Shown: positions 37,479 to 50,246 of the stretch, piece after piece | Layout: each line of letters starts with the position of its first letter | Numbering within the stretch: the stretch's first letter is position 1 | Assembly: GCA_013397865.1 (NCBI GenBank) | Contig: VZTI01001288.1 | Coordinates: forward strand, 69,159 to 133,158 | DNA from: Struthidea cinerea | Lineage: Eukaryota > Chordata > Aves > Passeriformes > Corcoracidae | Direction: 5' to 3' | DNA length: 64,000 nucleotides | Made by a program: the position numbers and the translations under genes | The notes under the pieces: model-generated | What the model saw: the letters and a program-made list of their open reading frames with translations, nothing else | Database searches by the model: none | What the model was told of the DNA's origin: nothing

Positions 37479-40400
37479 TTTCACAGGACACTCACAGCAG
37501 AACCTTCTACAAACATCCTGCCACGTCCCCTCCTCTGTTCCTCCCATTACTCTGAGTTTCAGCATAAAGAAAGGCCAGGTAAGAGTTGCATTTGGCTGGC
37601 CCCTGAATGCATGGGAAGGAAAAGGGGAAAATGAATAATACCCATGAACTCAGAGCTCACTTTTCATGGCACTCTGGTTTTTCTTCCCTGATGGCTCTCT
37701 GGTTTATTTTAAGCCAAAGGTTTTAAGTTCAAAAATGACTTAATTTGGAATAATTTGAAGCAAGCCAGTAGCCTTATTTAAGTCACTTACTACTTAGTTT
37801 GGCTTTTATTCCTACAGAATGTTTGACACCACTGTGATATATGCAGAATTCCCATTGCAGGAGTGGCCTGACAAATTGGAAGTACTTTTGCTTCAGAATT
37901 TTACTGCCACTACCTGACTGGCAAATCAGATCCTTGTTTGGATTGTGTGTTCAATTCATATTGAAGTGGTCAGTGGCAGAGATATGAATACCTGTGGATT
38001 AACACTGCTTTCAGGTCCAAAAGCATCATGTTTTAAGAATAGCCTTTCTAAAGAATATTTACTAACCCGAAACAGGTACAATCTGTTTGATTGACAGTTT
38101 CACAGTTACTCAAATTACAATTATCTGAAGTTACTATGATTTGTGTACTTAACCGTCTTTTTTTTTTTCTTTCATTGATAAGATGATCCTTGAAGCCATG
38201 AAAAGCTTGCTTAGCAGCCCACTGCACTGGAAAACCAGCACAAAAGATGCATTTTAACTTGTCAAACATCATGTAAGTAGTCAAATGGAGTTGCCTCTGG
38301 GTGGAAAATCTCAATAGGGTTGTTTCGAGGAGCATGGCAGGGGAAAAAGTGCTTTAATATCTATAATAAATTTTGAACTTAAACCCTTTGGTTTAAAATA
38401 AACCAGAGAGACACCAGGGAAGAAAAATGGTGACTTAACCAGACCTAGTCCATGACCTGAAGAAATGGCTGTCTGAAATGCAGGTGACAAGGCATTAGTT
38501 TTAGGTCACGGTGCCTCCTGCACTTTGGCAGTATTTAGTGAAGATCGCTGTACAAAAACCATATACTTGGTCAAGGTGGGGACACATTGCAGCTTAATTA
38601 GCTGGTGTCTTGGACAAAACAGCCCAAACCACTCAGTATGGTCTGTAATTTCATCACACAGTTAGTGGGAACAGGTACCCTGGAAGAAGGATTCTCATCC
38701 TCTGTGCCTGTCTCTCCCCCAGGAAATGTTTGGCTCAGAACCTAAGCAAGGGAATTGAGATTTAAAACTGGAACATCAGACTTCATGCTCACCTTAATGT
38801 GGATGTGGGAACAGGAGAATGGATTTCATGAGGAAGAGCCAGTTTGGATCCTTGCCCAAATCTTAGTCCCCAGTATCAAGGCTCAAGAATGATCAAGTGC
38901 AATAATAACAATAAAAAAAAGGGTTTCTTATTTTTGTGTTCTCCAATATCTATTTCCTGCCAGTGCTCAAAGTGAGACTGTCAGGTACTCCAAGAACATC
39001 TGTTTTCTAGCAAGACCCAAAGGATCAGGAAGATATTATCCTGATATCTTTTTGTCAGGACATCGTCAGTCCAGTTATGGAAGGTCATCTGGAGAGGGCA
39101 GGCAGCCCTAGCAAAGCTGGCAGCCTCTTGAGGTGCTTCAGTCAGGAGTTACAGCACGATCTCACTGGGTTCTTGAATCTTACAGCTCCACATGGACTCC
39201 CACCCCTCCATTTATAGTGGTGTTCAGACTTGCAGTCAAATTTCCTTTTAATTCATAAAGCATCCTTGTTGTTATGAGTATGATCTGGAGCTCTTCATGA
39301 GGCTTTAAAGTGTAACAGGTTTAAAAAACAAAACAAACCCAGGCAATAAATGGCTTTTTCAGTTGGCTTTTTGAATAATCTGCAATAGTCATAAAATCAA
39401 AGAGGAAATAATAAAATCCAATATTCACACACGTTATTTACAAAGTGGAAATGGCTTTTAAAAACTCTCTGCCTCTGTCTGTGCTGTATCCTTGGGAGTT
39501 CCTTAAGGGCTCCCTCAAGGGATATAAATGGCAAAAGTTGTGGTAGAGCAGAGCAGACTTCTCCACTGGCAAGACCCTCACCTCCGTCCTAAAACCGACT
39601 GGTTCCATATTCTCACCCTTTCACACAAGCAGATAACTGTAAATTAAACTGACACAGGGAGATAATTGCAAAATGAACTGGTTGCTCCTGTGGAAATTGC
39701 TAAAGGAGAGGGTAGAATTTGCTGATCTCAGAGTGTTTGAGCAGATCAGATAATTTGGTTCTACAAGTATCACATGTTACATGCCTGTGCCTTGGAAATA
39801 TGTGCATCTAGTTTGCAAATTCACCTTGAGTTACTGGTTAGCTGTTGCTCTTCTATTCCGTTCTGTAGCCATAATAATCATAAGGCCATGATATGCCAAT
39901 TCCTAAAACATCCTTTCTCCCTTCTCAAATCTAGGTCATCTTCTACCACCGTTCTGCTGTCTTATATCCTAAAATTCAGTGAAAACTTTTGACCAAGACC
40001 TCGTTTCTTCTTTGCTTCATCAATTGCTCCAGTAGAAGGAATATTTTTTTTCCTCAGTGATACAGCTCCAAAGGAAATTCCTTCAATGTGCTATTTTCCA
40101 AGCTGACGGCCAACACAGTGTTCTAGCACATCCTCGTTGTGCACAAGGAGGTGTGATGAGATGTAGAAGGATGAAACAAAGCAAATGTTGCCTGACAAAT
40201 GTTTCCTGGGGGCAGGACAAGGAGGATGCTCCACCCTACAGAGAGGAGTCTGGCAAGTCACAGCAGGTGGAAGGTCATGTCATTTAGCTCTGTCCTGACA
40301 AAAGCAGATGCTGGGCACATCTAACTCTCCAACACACCAGGAGAGAGTGTTTTCACAGTCCTCCTTGCTTCACTCATCAAGGTAATTGGTTTCAGCTGAA

Positions 40401-40657
40401 ATCAGCTCCCCTCCCTCAGAGCTGCCTCCTGGCAGACCAGGCACCTGCACTAACTAACTGCAGCCTTTTTTTTTTTTTTTTTGTTTAATGCTTCTGTTAA
40501 TACATTAAGCTGCTATGCAAGTTCCAAGCTTTTAGGAATTCTGTATTAGCAAGGCTTCCAGAAGTTCTGTTTCTCTCTGACACTTTCCGTGCTTTAATTA
40601 ATGCCTCCCCGGATGGGGGAGAGTTTTAGCATCTTTGCCAGGAATTCAGGAGACGAA

Positions 40658-41098
40658 NNNNNNNNNNNNNNNNNNNNNNNNNNNNNNNNNNNNNNNNNNN
40701 NNNNNNNNNNNNNNNNNNNNNNNNNNNNNNNNNNNNNNNNNNNNNNNNNNNNNNNNNNNNNNNNNNNNNNNNNNNNNNNNNNNNNNNNNNNNNNNNNNNN
40801 NNNNNNNNNNNNNNNNNNNNNNNNNNNNNNNNNNNNNNNNNNNNNNNNNNNNNNNNNNNNNNNNNNNNNNNNNNNNNNNNNNNNNNNNNNNNNNNNNNNN
40901 NNNNNNNNNNNNNNNNNNNNNNNNNNNNNNNNNNNNNNNNNNNNNNNNNNNNNNNNNNNNNNNNNNNNNNNNNNNNNNNNNNNNNNNNNNNNNNNNNNNN
41001 NNNNNNNNNNNNNNNNNNNNNNNNNNNNNNNNNNNNNNNNNNNNNNNNNNNNNNNNNNNNNNNNNNNNNNNNNNNNNNNNNNNNNNNNNNNNNNNNNN
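40658..41098. other. assembly gap (441 N)
   Basis: 441 consecutive N. The length looks estimated rather than a fixed placeholder. All frames across it are artefacts of N and are not listed. Confidence 0.98.
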
Positions 41099-42025
41099 AA
41101 GGGTAGGTAACTTTCTCCATGGGCAAAGGTCAAGGACAGTGCTGTCCAGGGGGGTAGAATACTTCAAAACAGGCAGAGAGATATTCTCTGCATTCTGGAT
41201 TCCAACATCTCTCCATATGAGTGAACTCCCACCTGAGCCTCTGGCACCTTGGGGCAGTTCCTGTGTGCTTGATGGGAGCTCACGAACAGCCTTGGCCTGC
41301 AAAGCTGTGTGAAGGTGTTTGTTACTGCAGCTGATGCACAAACTCCTGCAATCCACGTTCCCTTAGTGCAGAAACTGCTCCATCCCAACTAAGAAGCTTG
41401 TTTGAATGTAGTCATGTTCTTGTGTTAACTTCTTTGAGGCCTTTAAATAACGTAAGGCTTGCAAACGGAGTTGAACAGAGAATGTTTATCTCATTGGCAA
41501 AAAACTGTGAATCTCAAGCTTTTTCCCAGCTGGGAGTCATTACAAAACCAGAAACAGCTCACAATAGCCTGAACTTATTCCCCTGGGATGTGGTGAAGCC
41601 CATCTTCCATCCTGGCCAGGCCTCACCCAGGGTATTCTGAGTTGTCTTGGTATAAAGTAACAGACGCATTTCTGAAGAATTTTAACAAAGACAGTTTCCA
41701 GCAGAAGACATGTCAAAATGGTCCTAACCAGACCTTACAATACAGCCAATCAGTCATACATTTTGGGAGGTTCAATGGTTAATTCCAACTTCCAGCTCTG
41801 CTGCAGGAAGAATTTGACACATCTGGGACTGGTTAAATAAGAAACTTGAGATGACACCATTGCAGACCTAAACATCAGCCCGGGCTAATGGCAACAGATC
41901 TCTCTGTGCTCAACACCAGAGGTAAGAATCAAAGTAGTCTTGGCTGTGTCTTGCTCGTTTGCAGATCCGGGATCTGTCAGGCTGTCCTGCACAAATCCCT
42001 GAGCACAGCCTCCGTGGTGATCTTT

Positions 42026-42038
42026 ATTTGCATAATTA
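42026..42038 (+). promoter_or_regulatory. octamer (ATTTGCAT) fused to TAATTA
   Basis: ATTTGCATAATTA is a perfect octamer overlapping a homeodomain core, the kind of site bound by POU-class factors. A second bare octamer, ATTTGCAT, is at 61,737-61,744. A site alone does not prove function. Confidence 0.3.
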
Positions 42039-42639
42039 AATGGGGCACCTCTCAACCTCAGTTTCTCACTGGTGCTTAAACTCCCTATTTTAACACCAAC
42101 CTTTCAATTCCCACAATCCCCTTCTGAAGGGGAAAATACTCTAATTCCCCACCAGCCCTCCAGGACATAAACACAGCACTAACCTTCAGATAGAAAAATT
42201 TACTTGCCTAAGAAAGCTTTTCCAGAGAATGAACCAGTTCATGACTGTAGCATGAGAGCTTAGCCATATAAACTCACTTTGGGGTCTGTAGTACAGGATA
42301 TGAACATGAATGAAACATTAAAAATACAAGTGGAGAATAAAAGCTCTCCCTAAATCTCCCTTATTGTATAAGCTGCTATGAATTAAAGCCCTTTCAGCCT
42401 GATTTTTAGTCATCAACATAATTATTTAGGAACGTTTTCCAGACCAGTGTTTTTTACAAGTATTTTAACAACCTGCAAATCAGGAAACTGTAAATCAGAG
42501 AAATGAACTGAAATCAGCAATCATGAGGCAGGAGACCCCTGGCTGAGGCTGTGACAGTGAATAGTGGCAGCTCTGCTCCCTTGCTTGCCAACACTGGGAA
42601 TGGCTGCTGGGGATAGGCTTGAGCTAAAATCCACCAGAG

Positions 42640-42700
42640 CCTGAGGCTCAACAAGGTTGAGAGAGTTTGACTGCAGTGCCCTGGGCCAGAACACACTTAA
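42640..42700 (+). mobile_element. possible degraded CR1 fragment (5' of the usual 3' piece)
   Basis: GGCTCAACAAGG... then TGCAGTGCCCTGGGCCAGAA with AACAC resembles the CR1 coding-end phrase in which 'CAACAAG' is followed by 'TGCAAGGTCCTGCACCTGGG'. The match is short and gapped. Confidence 0.28.
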
Positions 42701-43255
42701 ATCCCCTTCTTGCTGTGAAAGATGGGGCATTGCAATGCTCGGGCTTTGGGTTCTCTCCTTTTTCCACTCCAAGCAGGACAAACCTAGAAGTTAAAGTCCT
42801 TTGCAAGCGCCTTCTTCCTTTTCCCAGAATGAATCAGTCCTGCTTTGCTTTCATACACCAAATTGAGGCAATAGGTTTATAAATCTTAGGCAGGGCAAAC
42901 CATAAGTTTTAGTGCCCAAAAAATACGGCTGTGTGTTTTCTAGAGGTGCACTCCATCATCAGCCTGGGCCAGCCTCACCTCAAGGCAGAATTCTGACCCC
43001 TATGCCATGCTGTAAGTACGGCTTTAGTTCTGCTGTAAAGTTTTTTTGTAGTCGAGTGAGACAATTTATTCAAAAGTATTGAATACTAGAGAATTCTAAC
43101 TCAGCCTTTGCAGATATGGTTGAGTGGCAGCCCTTGGGTTCAGTGGTCAGCAACCCATAAGGCAGATGTCTTTGACAAAGGATTCATGTGCCAGAAACCA
43201 AAATCACACCTGTCCCATGATTCTGGCATGGCAGAAAGGCGAGCCAGTGAAGTCC

Positions 43256-43274
43256 CTGTTCTGTTCTGTTCTGT
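43256..43274. repeat. (TTCTG)n microsatellite
   Basis: Three to four tandem TTCTG pentamers. Confidence 0.85.
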
Positions 43275-46200
43275 CTGGGAGTGAAGTGATTCAGTTACAA
43301 GAAAAGTCTCTATAAAAATGTGGTACAATGAAAAAAAAATCTTAAGCAAAAATAAACAAAAGCAAAAGAAAATCACTCTATTTTATTTATTTCCCAGCTA
43401 GTACTTACCAAAGATGTCACAAGAGGGCTGACACTGCCCCCCTTACCCCAAAAAACGTAATTTAAGCCTTACAGAACCACTTATGTAGCCAGATACCTGG
43501 AGCTGCATTAGTGCTTACTCACACTTGGCTGTAACCCCAGCCAAGGAATGCAGAAAAGGTGAGTTCCAGGAGCTCCTCTCTTAGAAAAGGATTGAGGTGG
43601 GGGAAAAGGATGAGAGGAAGACAAATCAATTGTGAGTTTTACTCTTCTCTGAATAACAATATTTCTCATATGAGTCTGAGGAGAGCCTTTCTATTGTTTC
43701 TCAGAGGCTTTTTTTCCACTCCTTATTCTTTCTCTAGAGTTTTCCCTAGGCTTTGCAAGTTTCTGTTGTAGCACACAATAGGTCAGTGTTCTCTAAATCT
43801 AAGTGGTGGCTTTCCTTGCTGAACTTCCTTCCATAAGGAAAATGCATTGGGGTTACCAGGAGGGCTGGCAGCAATTTCCTAAACAGTCTTTTGAAAGTTT
43901 TTTAAAAAAATAAATTAAAAATCACAGCAAATAACACACACAAACACATCCAGTACTCCCATCTCCTTGCGCAGAAATGCTGGCAGCTGCTGCAAGGAGC
44001 TGAAAAAATCATCATTATACTCCAGGCAGCTTGAAACCAAATAATATGCACTCACAAAAGGTTTTCATTTTGGAGCTATTGTGCCTGGCCTGTTTGGGAG
44101 GAGGGGAGAAAGGGACCTATTGTCTCTTAAAAAGCAAAATAGTGGCCTGGTTTTAGTTCTGCAGGAATGGAGCGATCTGTGTGCTATTACAGTCAAGACA
44201 TCCTCTCCGCAGATCTCGCTCCCTGCTCCACTGAGTTTGCAACTGGTTTGCCAAATCCCCACAGGGTAAGAGGCCTTGCACTCCAGCTGTTGGAGAAGGA
44301 ATATCCCCCACTGCTCAGTGTGATAGGAGAGTAATAAAAACATCATTTCTAATAGGAAAATGATGCTTGCAGAAGCAAATGGAGGCTGGCTGGCTTAACA
44401 CAGGGGGGGCTTTGGGAAGGACAAAGCCATCCTTAGCAGGCTTGGGGATGAGGACCTGAAAAGAGCAAGGAGTGTCCCACAGTCTCTCAAACCTAGGCAG
44501 ATAGTGAACCTTTATAGGCATTTGTAATTGCTGTCTAAAGTCCTGTTAAACTTTTAATAGACACTACAATTCTTCATGAAAAAGTTGCTTAGTTGTTTCT
44601 AGAAGAGAAAACACTCCTCTATTCAAGCAATCGCTGCAACTTTTCTCAGCCTCCCTTTTGTTCCTGACTACTTTCTAAACAAAAACAACTTTTAAGGCAA
44701 ACTACTGGTTGTAGGCACAAAGCATCCACAGAATTTCAGTTAATGTCAAGGACTTAACATTGATCACAGCAGTGAATACAGAGCTGTTGAATGACACTTT
44801 TATAAGTCAATTTTTCGTTATACAGCCTTGCTCCAGCACCCTTAAAAATATATAGGAAAGATTGTACCAACACTGTAAACCCAATAATTATTTCAACATG
44901 TCCTGCCTTGCCCAAGCCTGTTCATAGAAGCTCTCATCATGTTCCAGAGAAATGGATTTGTAAGGGAAAAAATTCCCTGAGAAGGGAGAAAATGTGAGTT
45001 TGCTTGTTGCATGGGCTCGGAATAAAAGCTTGGTGTGCCCATTCTAAAGCGCTCTCTCTCCAGCTGCCTCACGCTCTTGAGCTGGTCTCCAGGAGTTGTT
45101 CAACATCCACACGTTTCACCAGTTAGCCTTTGGAATAACAACATGCTCAGTAGGCTTCTCTACCCTTATCTGTGCAGGAAGTCCCTTCGCAGAGAATTGC
45201 TGTTGGCAGGGAAAGTGTCAGCGCAGTTCAGCTGATGAGATCACCGTGAGTTACCCCTTGGCTTTGCTGGGATCCCAGGCTGCCTTTTTGGAAGAGAGCA
45301 AAGAATTGCGCCCTTTCTATTGTTCTTGCACAAATAGGTCAGATAATAATTCTGCTCCATATCTTGATGAAAGGAGAGGAAGTATTTAAGGGGTCTTGCC
45401 CAGTCTTTTTTAGGTGAAATACACAATTGAAAATCCTTGTTCTCATCGAGCTTTTCCTCAGCCTAAGGAACTCAGAATCGTAGATTTAAAATGCTTTGAA
45501 TATTTTGAGTGCACTGTCCTCTCGCAGTAAGTGCTGCTTTCCCAAAACTCAGGAACTAAGATGTGCCACCAACTATAAACAGAAGTGATTCAAACTAATT
45601 TGTGAGCGTCTCTGCTTACATGAATTTAGTGCTAAAAACATTTTCATCATTTAAAAAACAATATTGCCTTTTCCCCACTTAAATAATCTCAGCTATACAT
45701 AGATATTGATCTAATAATTAAGGAACAAAGGCTTTAATCCCTTCCATTTGTGTTCAGCTGTTTTTAATGAAGAACCTTGAGTGTAGCATCAGAACAATTT
45801 GGACTCCTGGGATGTGTAAGCACATGGTGTCTCTTTCCAAACAAGGTTCACAGAAGTTGTCTCATTTGAAGCACCAGGACAGCAAAAAAATAATAATCCT
45901 ATAAAGAAAAGGAAATAAACTGTAGGATTTCATATGTTTTTCATTGGTCAAAACTTGATCGTACTAAGAAAAATGGACAGGTTGAAAACTAATGTTTTGA
46001 ACTTCTCAATGCCAGGACTAAACTCCTGTCTCTGAAACTGTAGGAATTTGTGCTGTGAAACAGAAACAACTACTTCAGCGGTGAGCATTAAAGGATCTAT
46101 TACGATACCGAAATGAACTGGTCTGCTCGCATTCAGCTGAGCACAATGGTATAGGCATGCACTGGTTGTTCATTGTAACGGTGGTTCTAAACCCAGATTC

Positions 46201-47159
46201 ATGTCTAAAGTGGTCTGAAACTTCCCCCTCTCTTCCTTGTGGGTTACTCACGCTGACCTGTGCCTTATCCACTCAGGGAGAGTAAAGGAATCTTGGTGTC
46301 TTTCTGGCATCCAAGGAGAATGATGTGAAAATACCTTTGCATCAAGGTTGTCACTTCCTTGCTCCAGACTGTTTCACGTTCAAACATTTTTGTGAGCCTT
46401 GGCTCAAACACTTTGCCTTTCAGATTATATCCAAGCTGGCTTTCACAAACACCTGGCATCAAAATCTTTAAAGATTCATTGCAGATTTGTGATGTTTTGG
46501 AAGGTCCTTCTGTGACTGCAAGAGCAATGTTGGTAGGAGAGACAGGGCCAGGAATGTTTCTTAAGTCAGATATTTTGTAGGGCAAAGGACAAATAAAGCT
46601 CAGTTAAACCCTGGAGAAAACCTTCAAACAAACAAATCTCCAGTAAGTTAGTTCTAGGGATAGAGGACCTACAGGCAGAGGACAGGGATTAGGGAGCATG
46701 GAACTCCTGAGCTCCCTGAGATGTGGGCAGAAAGTCTCCAAATTATATGAAATGAGCAAGTCTCCTAGATTGCCTTGATTGTTTGGAAAATTAGTATTTC
46801 CAGCTTATTTTTATAATACAGGAAAGAAGTGTCAAGACAAAGGATTGGACCTCCATAGCATCCTGTCATTGCAAAAAGCCACAGTACATAATTCTCTTCA
46901 GAAATACACTGAGCTGAAAAGACTCAGAGACATGAAATGGTTGAAGTTTTTGTCACGGGGGACAGGATTCAGAAGTTCTTGGTTTTGAAGCTATCAGTGA
47001 ATGTCTCTTTTTTTTTTCCAGAATAGAAGGATAACACACAGTTTGTTTTGTTCCTAATGATTTGTATGAACTTACATTAGAAATAATTGCCTTCTGATGA
47101 AATTAAAACTGCATCCTATGTGGAATTTGAAAGAATTCTGGATGATCTTCTAATGTTGT

Positions 47160-49126
47160 TGAATACTACAGATGAGTTAGTTCTGCAATATCTAACAGCT
47201 GTGAAGAGCAGTGGAACATTTGTAAGATTAAATGGAGCTGATGTCAGTCGGTCTGACACTTTTATTCATGCAAAGGACAAGGTTACATCCCAAGAGTCTT
47301 CAGACTGTTGCTCAGTGTACGACCTCAAAGAAGCAATGCTGGGAATGACCCAACACAATGAAATTCATGAGCCCACGAGACGCGACAAAATAATTGACAT
47401 ATCCAGAAACCCCAGATGTTGCTGATCTTAGCTGAGATCAGGTTTGAGGTTTTAGAAACCTGTTGATAGTGAATTAGAGGTTTTTTTAGAAACATAGAGA
47501 GGAAACTTGCAGCTGAAGCTTAGTGTATAGAGGCTGAGAGGGCTGTTGCAGAGACAATTGTTTGTCTCAGAAGGAGAGGGCACCTTATGCTGAGAATTAC
47601 AATACAGGTGGAGGATGAGTTAAATGACAAGTCAGATAATAAAACACAATAGAGATGACAGGAGAGAAGAGAGGTATTAATAATGTGAATGCACTTTATG
47701 AGAATATCCATGTGTGGAGAAATGAGTGAGCAGGATTAAGGATGAAAGTGGAAATTACAGTGCAACTTTAAAGAATTAGAGAAAATACTGTGATCTATTC
47801 AATAGTGAGGTGGAAAAAAAAAGAGATACTGGCTGTAATCCAGACAGCTCAGCTGTTTTGTAGAAATACCACATTTTGAGGAGATTTGAGAGACAATTAC
47901 AGTTCTCAGGACCAATAAAGCACCAGGGGCTGATAGTGTTCGTGCTGCATTATTGAAAACAGGAGGCCCTACACAGACTCAAAGGCTTTTGAAACTGATT
48001 TGGTTTGGAAACTTGAATAAATTCCGAGTGAATATGCCCAATTCTCTAGAAGGGAGAAACCAGAGTGGAAGAAATGTTGCAGTATTTTCCCATCTTTGTA
48101 CAGCCTAATATGTCCTAACTGCTTTATAAAAAAAACCATTTTTGTTCATGGAGAGGAGAGACTTCATCCATTAAGAGCTCAGGAGAGGACAGGAATGTGA
48201 TCAGGATCTATCTATCAATCAATCAGTCTATCTATCTATACATCTATCTATATCTATATATATCTGTGTGTTTTTTTCTCTCCAGCTTTTAGGGAGGTAT
48301 ACGAAATCCTGTGTATTTGTCACAAATTGACTTCCAGCAGAAAAAGGGTCCAGATAGCTTGAAAAATGAATTAGAAAGGTGCAATTATGAATTGATTGTA
48401 ATGGCAAATCTTGCACATTCTGCTCTGTTTGACCTCAGTGAGGGGTTAAGTCAGAGAGATGCTGAAGTATCATTCCTGTAACTTTTAATATGACTGGGTG
48501 GGATTAATGCACTCATTGTGGAATTCTCAGAATGGTGTGAATTTGAATGGTTTACATTTCCTTTCTTGACCATTGTGGCGAGTTAACTGTCATGAGAGAG
48601 AAGAAATACAGCTCAGAAGAGAGCTGTAGACCAGAAGGTACTGCAAATAAAAACCAAACTCCAAACAGTGCTTAAATTTGAAGGAAATAAAGCCCAGTTG
48701 TTAGCTTAAGATCATCTTGGGAATGCTTTTCTAGGAGTCAGTAAATACTCTAGATTACATTGATGTTAAAGGGTTTGAACACCTCAGAGGAAACTAAAGC
48801 TTGTTAAGAGTGATAATGGTGTTTCTTTTTCTGCAGGTAACATTTAGGGCCAAAAGAGTGACAGAGACCAAGCTGCAGATCTCCGAGTTGTTGGATCTCT
48901 ACTTAGATGGAAGAATGGTTGCTAAATAACTTGAACAAAGTGCTGGGATAGGTTTTGGGAGATTGTAGGGGAAAATGTGTGGAGAAGATTTAATAAAGAT
49001 GAGCTTGAAGACCGTAAAGAACCTAATATAGTGAAGGTAATGAAATCCCTGGCCAGTGTGTTGGCAGAGCCAACATTTAGGATGATGGAAGACAGAACAG
49101 CCAAACACTTCTTGAAAGGCTGTTCT
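47160..49126 (+). pseudogene. decayed RTE-type LINE (AP-endonuclease / reverse transcriptase polyprotein relic)
   Basis: RTE elements encode one polyprotein: AP-endonuclease, linker, reverse transcriptase, C-terminal tail. Translating the plus strand piecewise gives blocks in that order. At 47,198-47,280, KSSGTFVRLNGADV then SD..IHAK matches the endonuclease end (usual form KSS..DVR..RGADVGSDH..V.AK). At 47,428-47,460, AEIRFEVLET resembles the linker start (RNRFEVL). At 47,530-47,649, a basic LRRRGH region precedes an acidic EDELND stretch. At 47,735-47,815, IKDESGN then RKYCDLFNSE matches KDKDGNLL..RW.EYF..LLNSE. At 47,860-48,060, EIPHFEEIRETI, NKAPGAD and AALLKTGG match the reverse transcriptase entry. 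At 49,001-49,126, EPNIVKVMKS then MMEDRTAKHFLKG matches the tail (DIVK.IKS..DDRTAKK). Blocks lie in different frames with stops, for example TGA at 47,887. The palm motifs around 48,200-48,800 are not readable, and a microsatellite interrupts that part. It cannot encode a functional protein. The 5' end and most of the endonuclease are missing or unrecognisable. Confidence 0.8.
48208..48265. repeat. (ATCT)n / (TATATC)n microsatellite inside the RTE relic
   Basis: Imperfect ATCT and ATCA tetramers grade into TATATC hexamers. It interrupts the reverse transcriptase region of the LINE relic, so it arose or expanded after that element died. Confidence 0.88.
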
Positions 49127-50178
49127 CATGGTATTTGACCTGGGTGCTGATCAAAGAGACAGCATGACTGAGCATGACCTAGGACCCTTCATGTGAATTA
49201 GTAACAATGCAGAAAAAAATGCCCTAATGGAAAAAAAAAAAACGCCCTTGACAGTCTTAGGAAACTATGGAAAGAGCCAGGGAATTTTTGGGCCTGTAGA
49301 GCTAGTAAATAAGTAACTAGCACTGCATTAAAAGCTGGATGTTATAACAGGGTTTCGGTAACGGCAGATATGATGCAGTTAAAGTGCACTGGGAATTTTC
49401 CAAGGAGTAGGTTGGAAGGTAGACCTGACCCAAATATTGGACATCAATGTGAAGATCAGGGCAAATATATTTGGGAAGACTTAAAATAGTTTAGAACTAT
49501 CGAACCGAGAACTGTGAAAGGAAGCAATTTGGCTGGAAGTCTGGTTGGTTGTTATTAGAAGGGTTCCGATGGCTGCAGCTTTGGTTTTCATGTGAATTCT
49601 TACATAAAAAATTGTCTCTGCTGGAGATAAGGAGCTGTAAATGCACCACACTGGGGTAATTCTGACATGACTGTTTGACCTTAATCTGTTTCTTCACTTG
49701 CATTTGTATTCTAACCTTCTCAACTGCTAGCACAATGTTTTTATGACTTGGACTTACTCTTTATGCTGTTCACTTGTAGGAGCACTTCTGTCCTTATCTA
49801 GCCTGAAAATTGCAGGGATTCTGGGATGTGAGCTCTGAAGCTCCTGGAAACACTTGGGGATGAGGCTCTGTCACATGGCTGTTTGTCAGGACTGAAGGTA
49901 TCCACGATTCTCTGCCAGCTTCAAACTCTACATGTTGACCTAGACTGGTAGAACTGACCCCTTTATATTTTTCATTGCTCAAACCTTTTTCTTCTACACT
50001 GACATGCAATCAAGTCAACATTACATCCTGAGAATATATGTGCCTGCACCCTGGGGGAGACGACAGAGACATTTTCCAATTCCAGAAATACTTTGGTTTG
50101 AATCCCTTGATGTGCTGTGATTGTGGGTAGGTCTTCCTCTCCAGTATCCTTGTTTGGCAAAAAAACCTTATCACGTGT
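49127..50178. other. non-coding DNA; may include the 3' part of the RTE relic
   Basis: After the last recognisable block of the LINE polyprotein, the sequence continues without coding signals. A run of 12 A at 49,231-49,242 is too interior to be assigned as the element's tail with confidence. Confidence 0.45.
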
Positions 50179-50246
50179 ATTTTTATTTTTATTTTTTATT
50201 TTTATTTTTATTTTTATTTTTATTTTTATTTTTATTTTTATTTTTA
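50179..50246. repeat. (ATTTTT)n microsatellite
   Basis: About eleven hexamers ATTTTT with one length variant near the start. Confidence 0.95.

Larger units (their letters stand above)
34219..40657. other. non-coding DNA, no gene seen
   Basis: Unique sequence with GT and TATATC microsatellites around 37,300-37,480 and an enhancer-like stretch at 36,840-37,160. The rest is AT-moderate with frequent stops. Confidence 0.55.
41099..47159. other. non-coding DNA, no gene seen
   Basis: Unique sequence with a POU-type octamer site (42,026-42,038), a possible CR1 scrap (42,640-42,700) and a TTCTG repeat. The minus-strand 106-codon frame at 46,265-46,585 and the overlapping plus frame show no family resemblance that I can see. 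Confidence 0.5.

Noticed and set aside
40594..41356. Five overlapping open frames of 166-236 codons on both strands
   Set aside because: They exist only because the 441-N gap is translated as X.
44959..45105. Possible short LTR (TGTAAGG...CAACA with AATAAA near 45,020)
   Set aside because: Too short for a typical LTR, with no matching flanking duplication and only a generic TG..CA boundary.
46265..46585. 106-codon minus-strand frame just upstream of the RTE relic, considered as part of a mobile element
   Set aside because: Wrong strand for the RTE copy and no resemblance to endonuclease or other transposon proteins that I could find.
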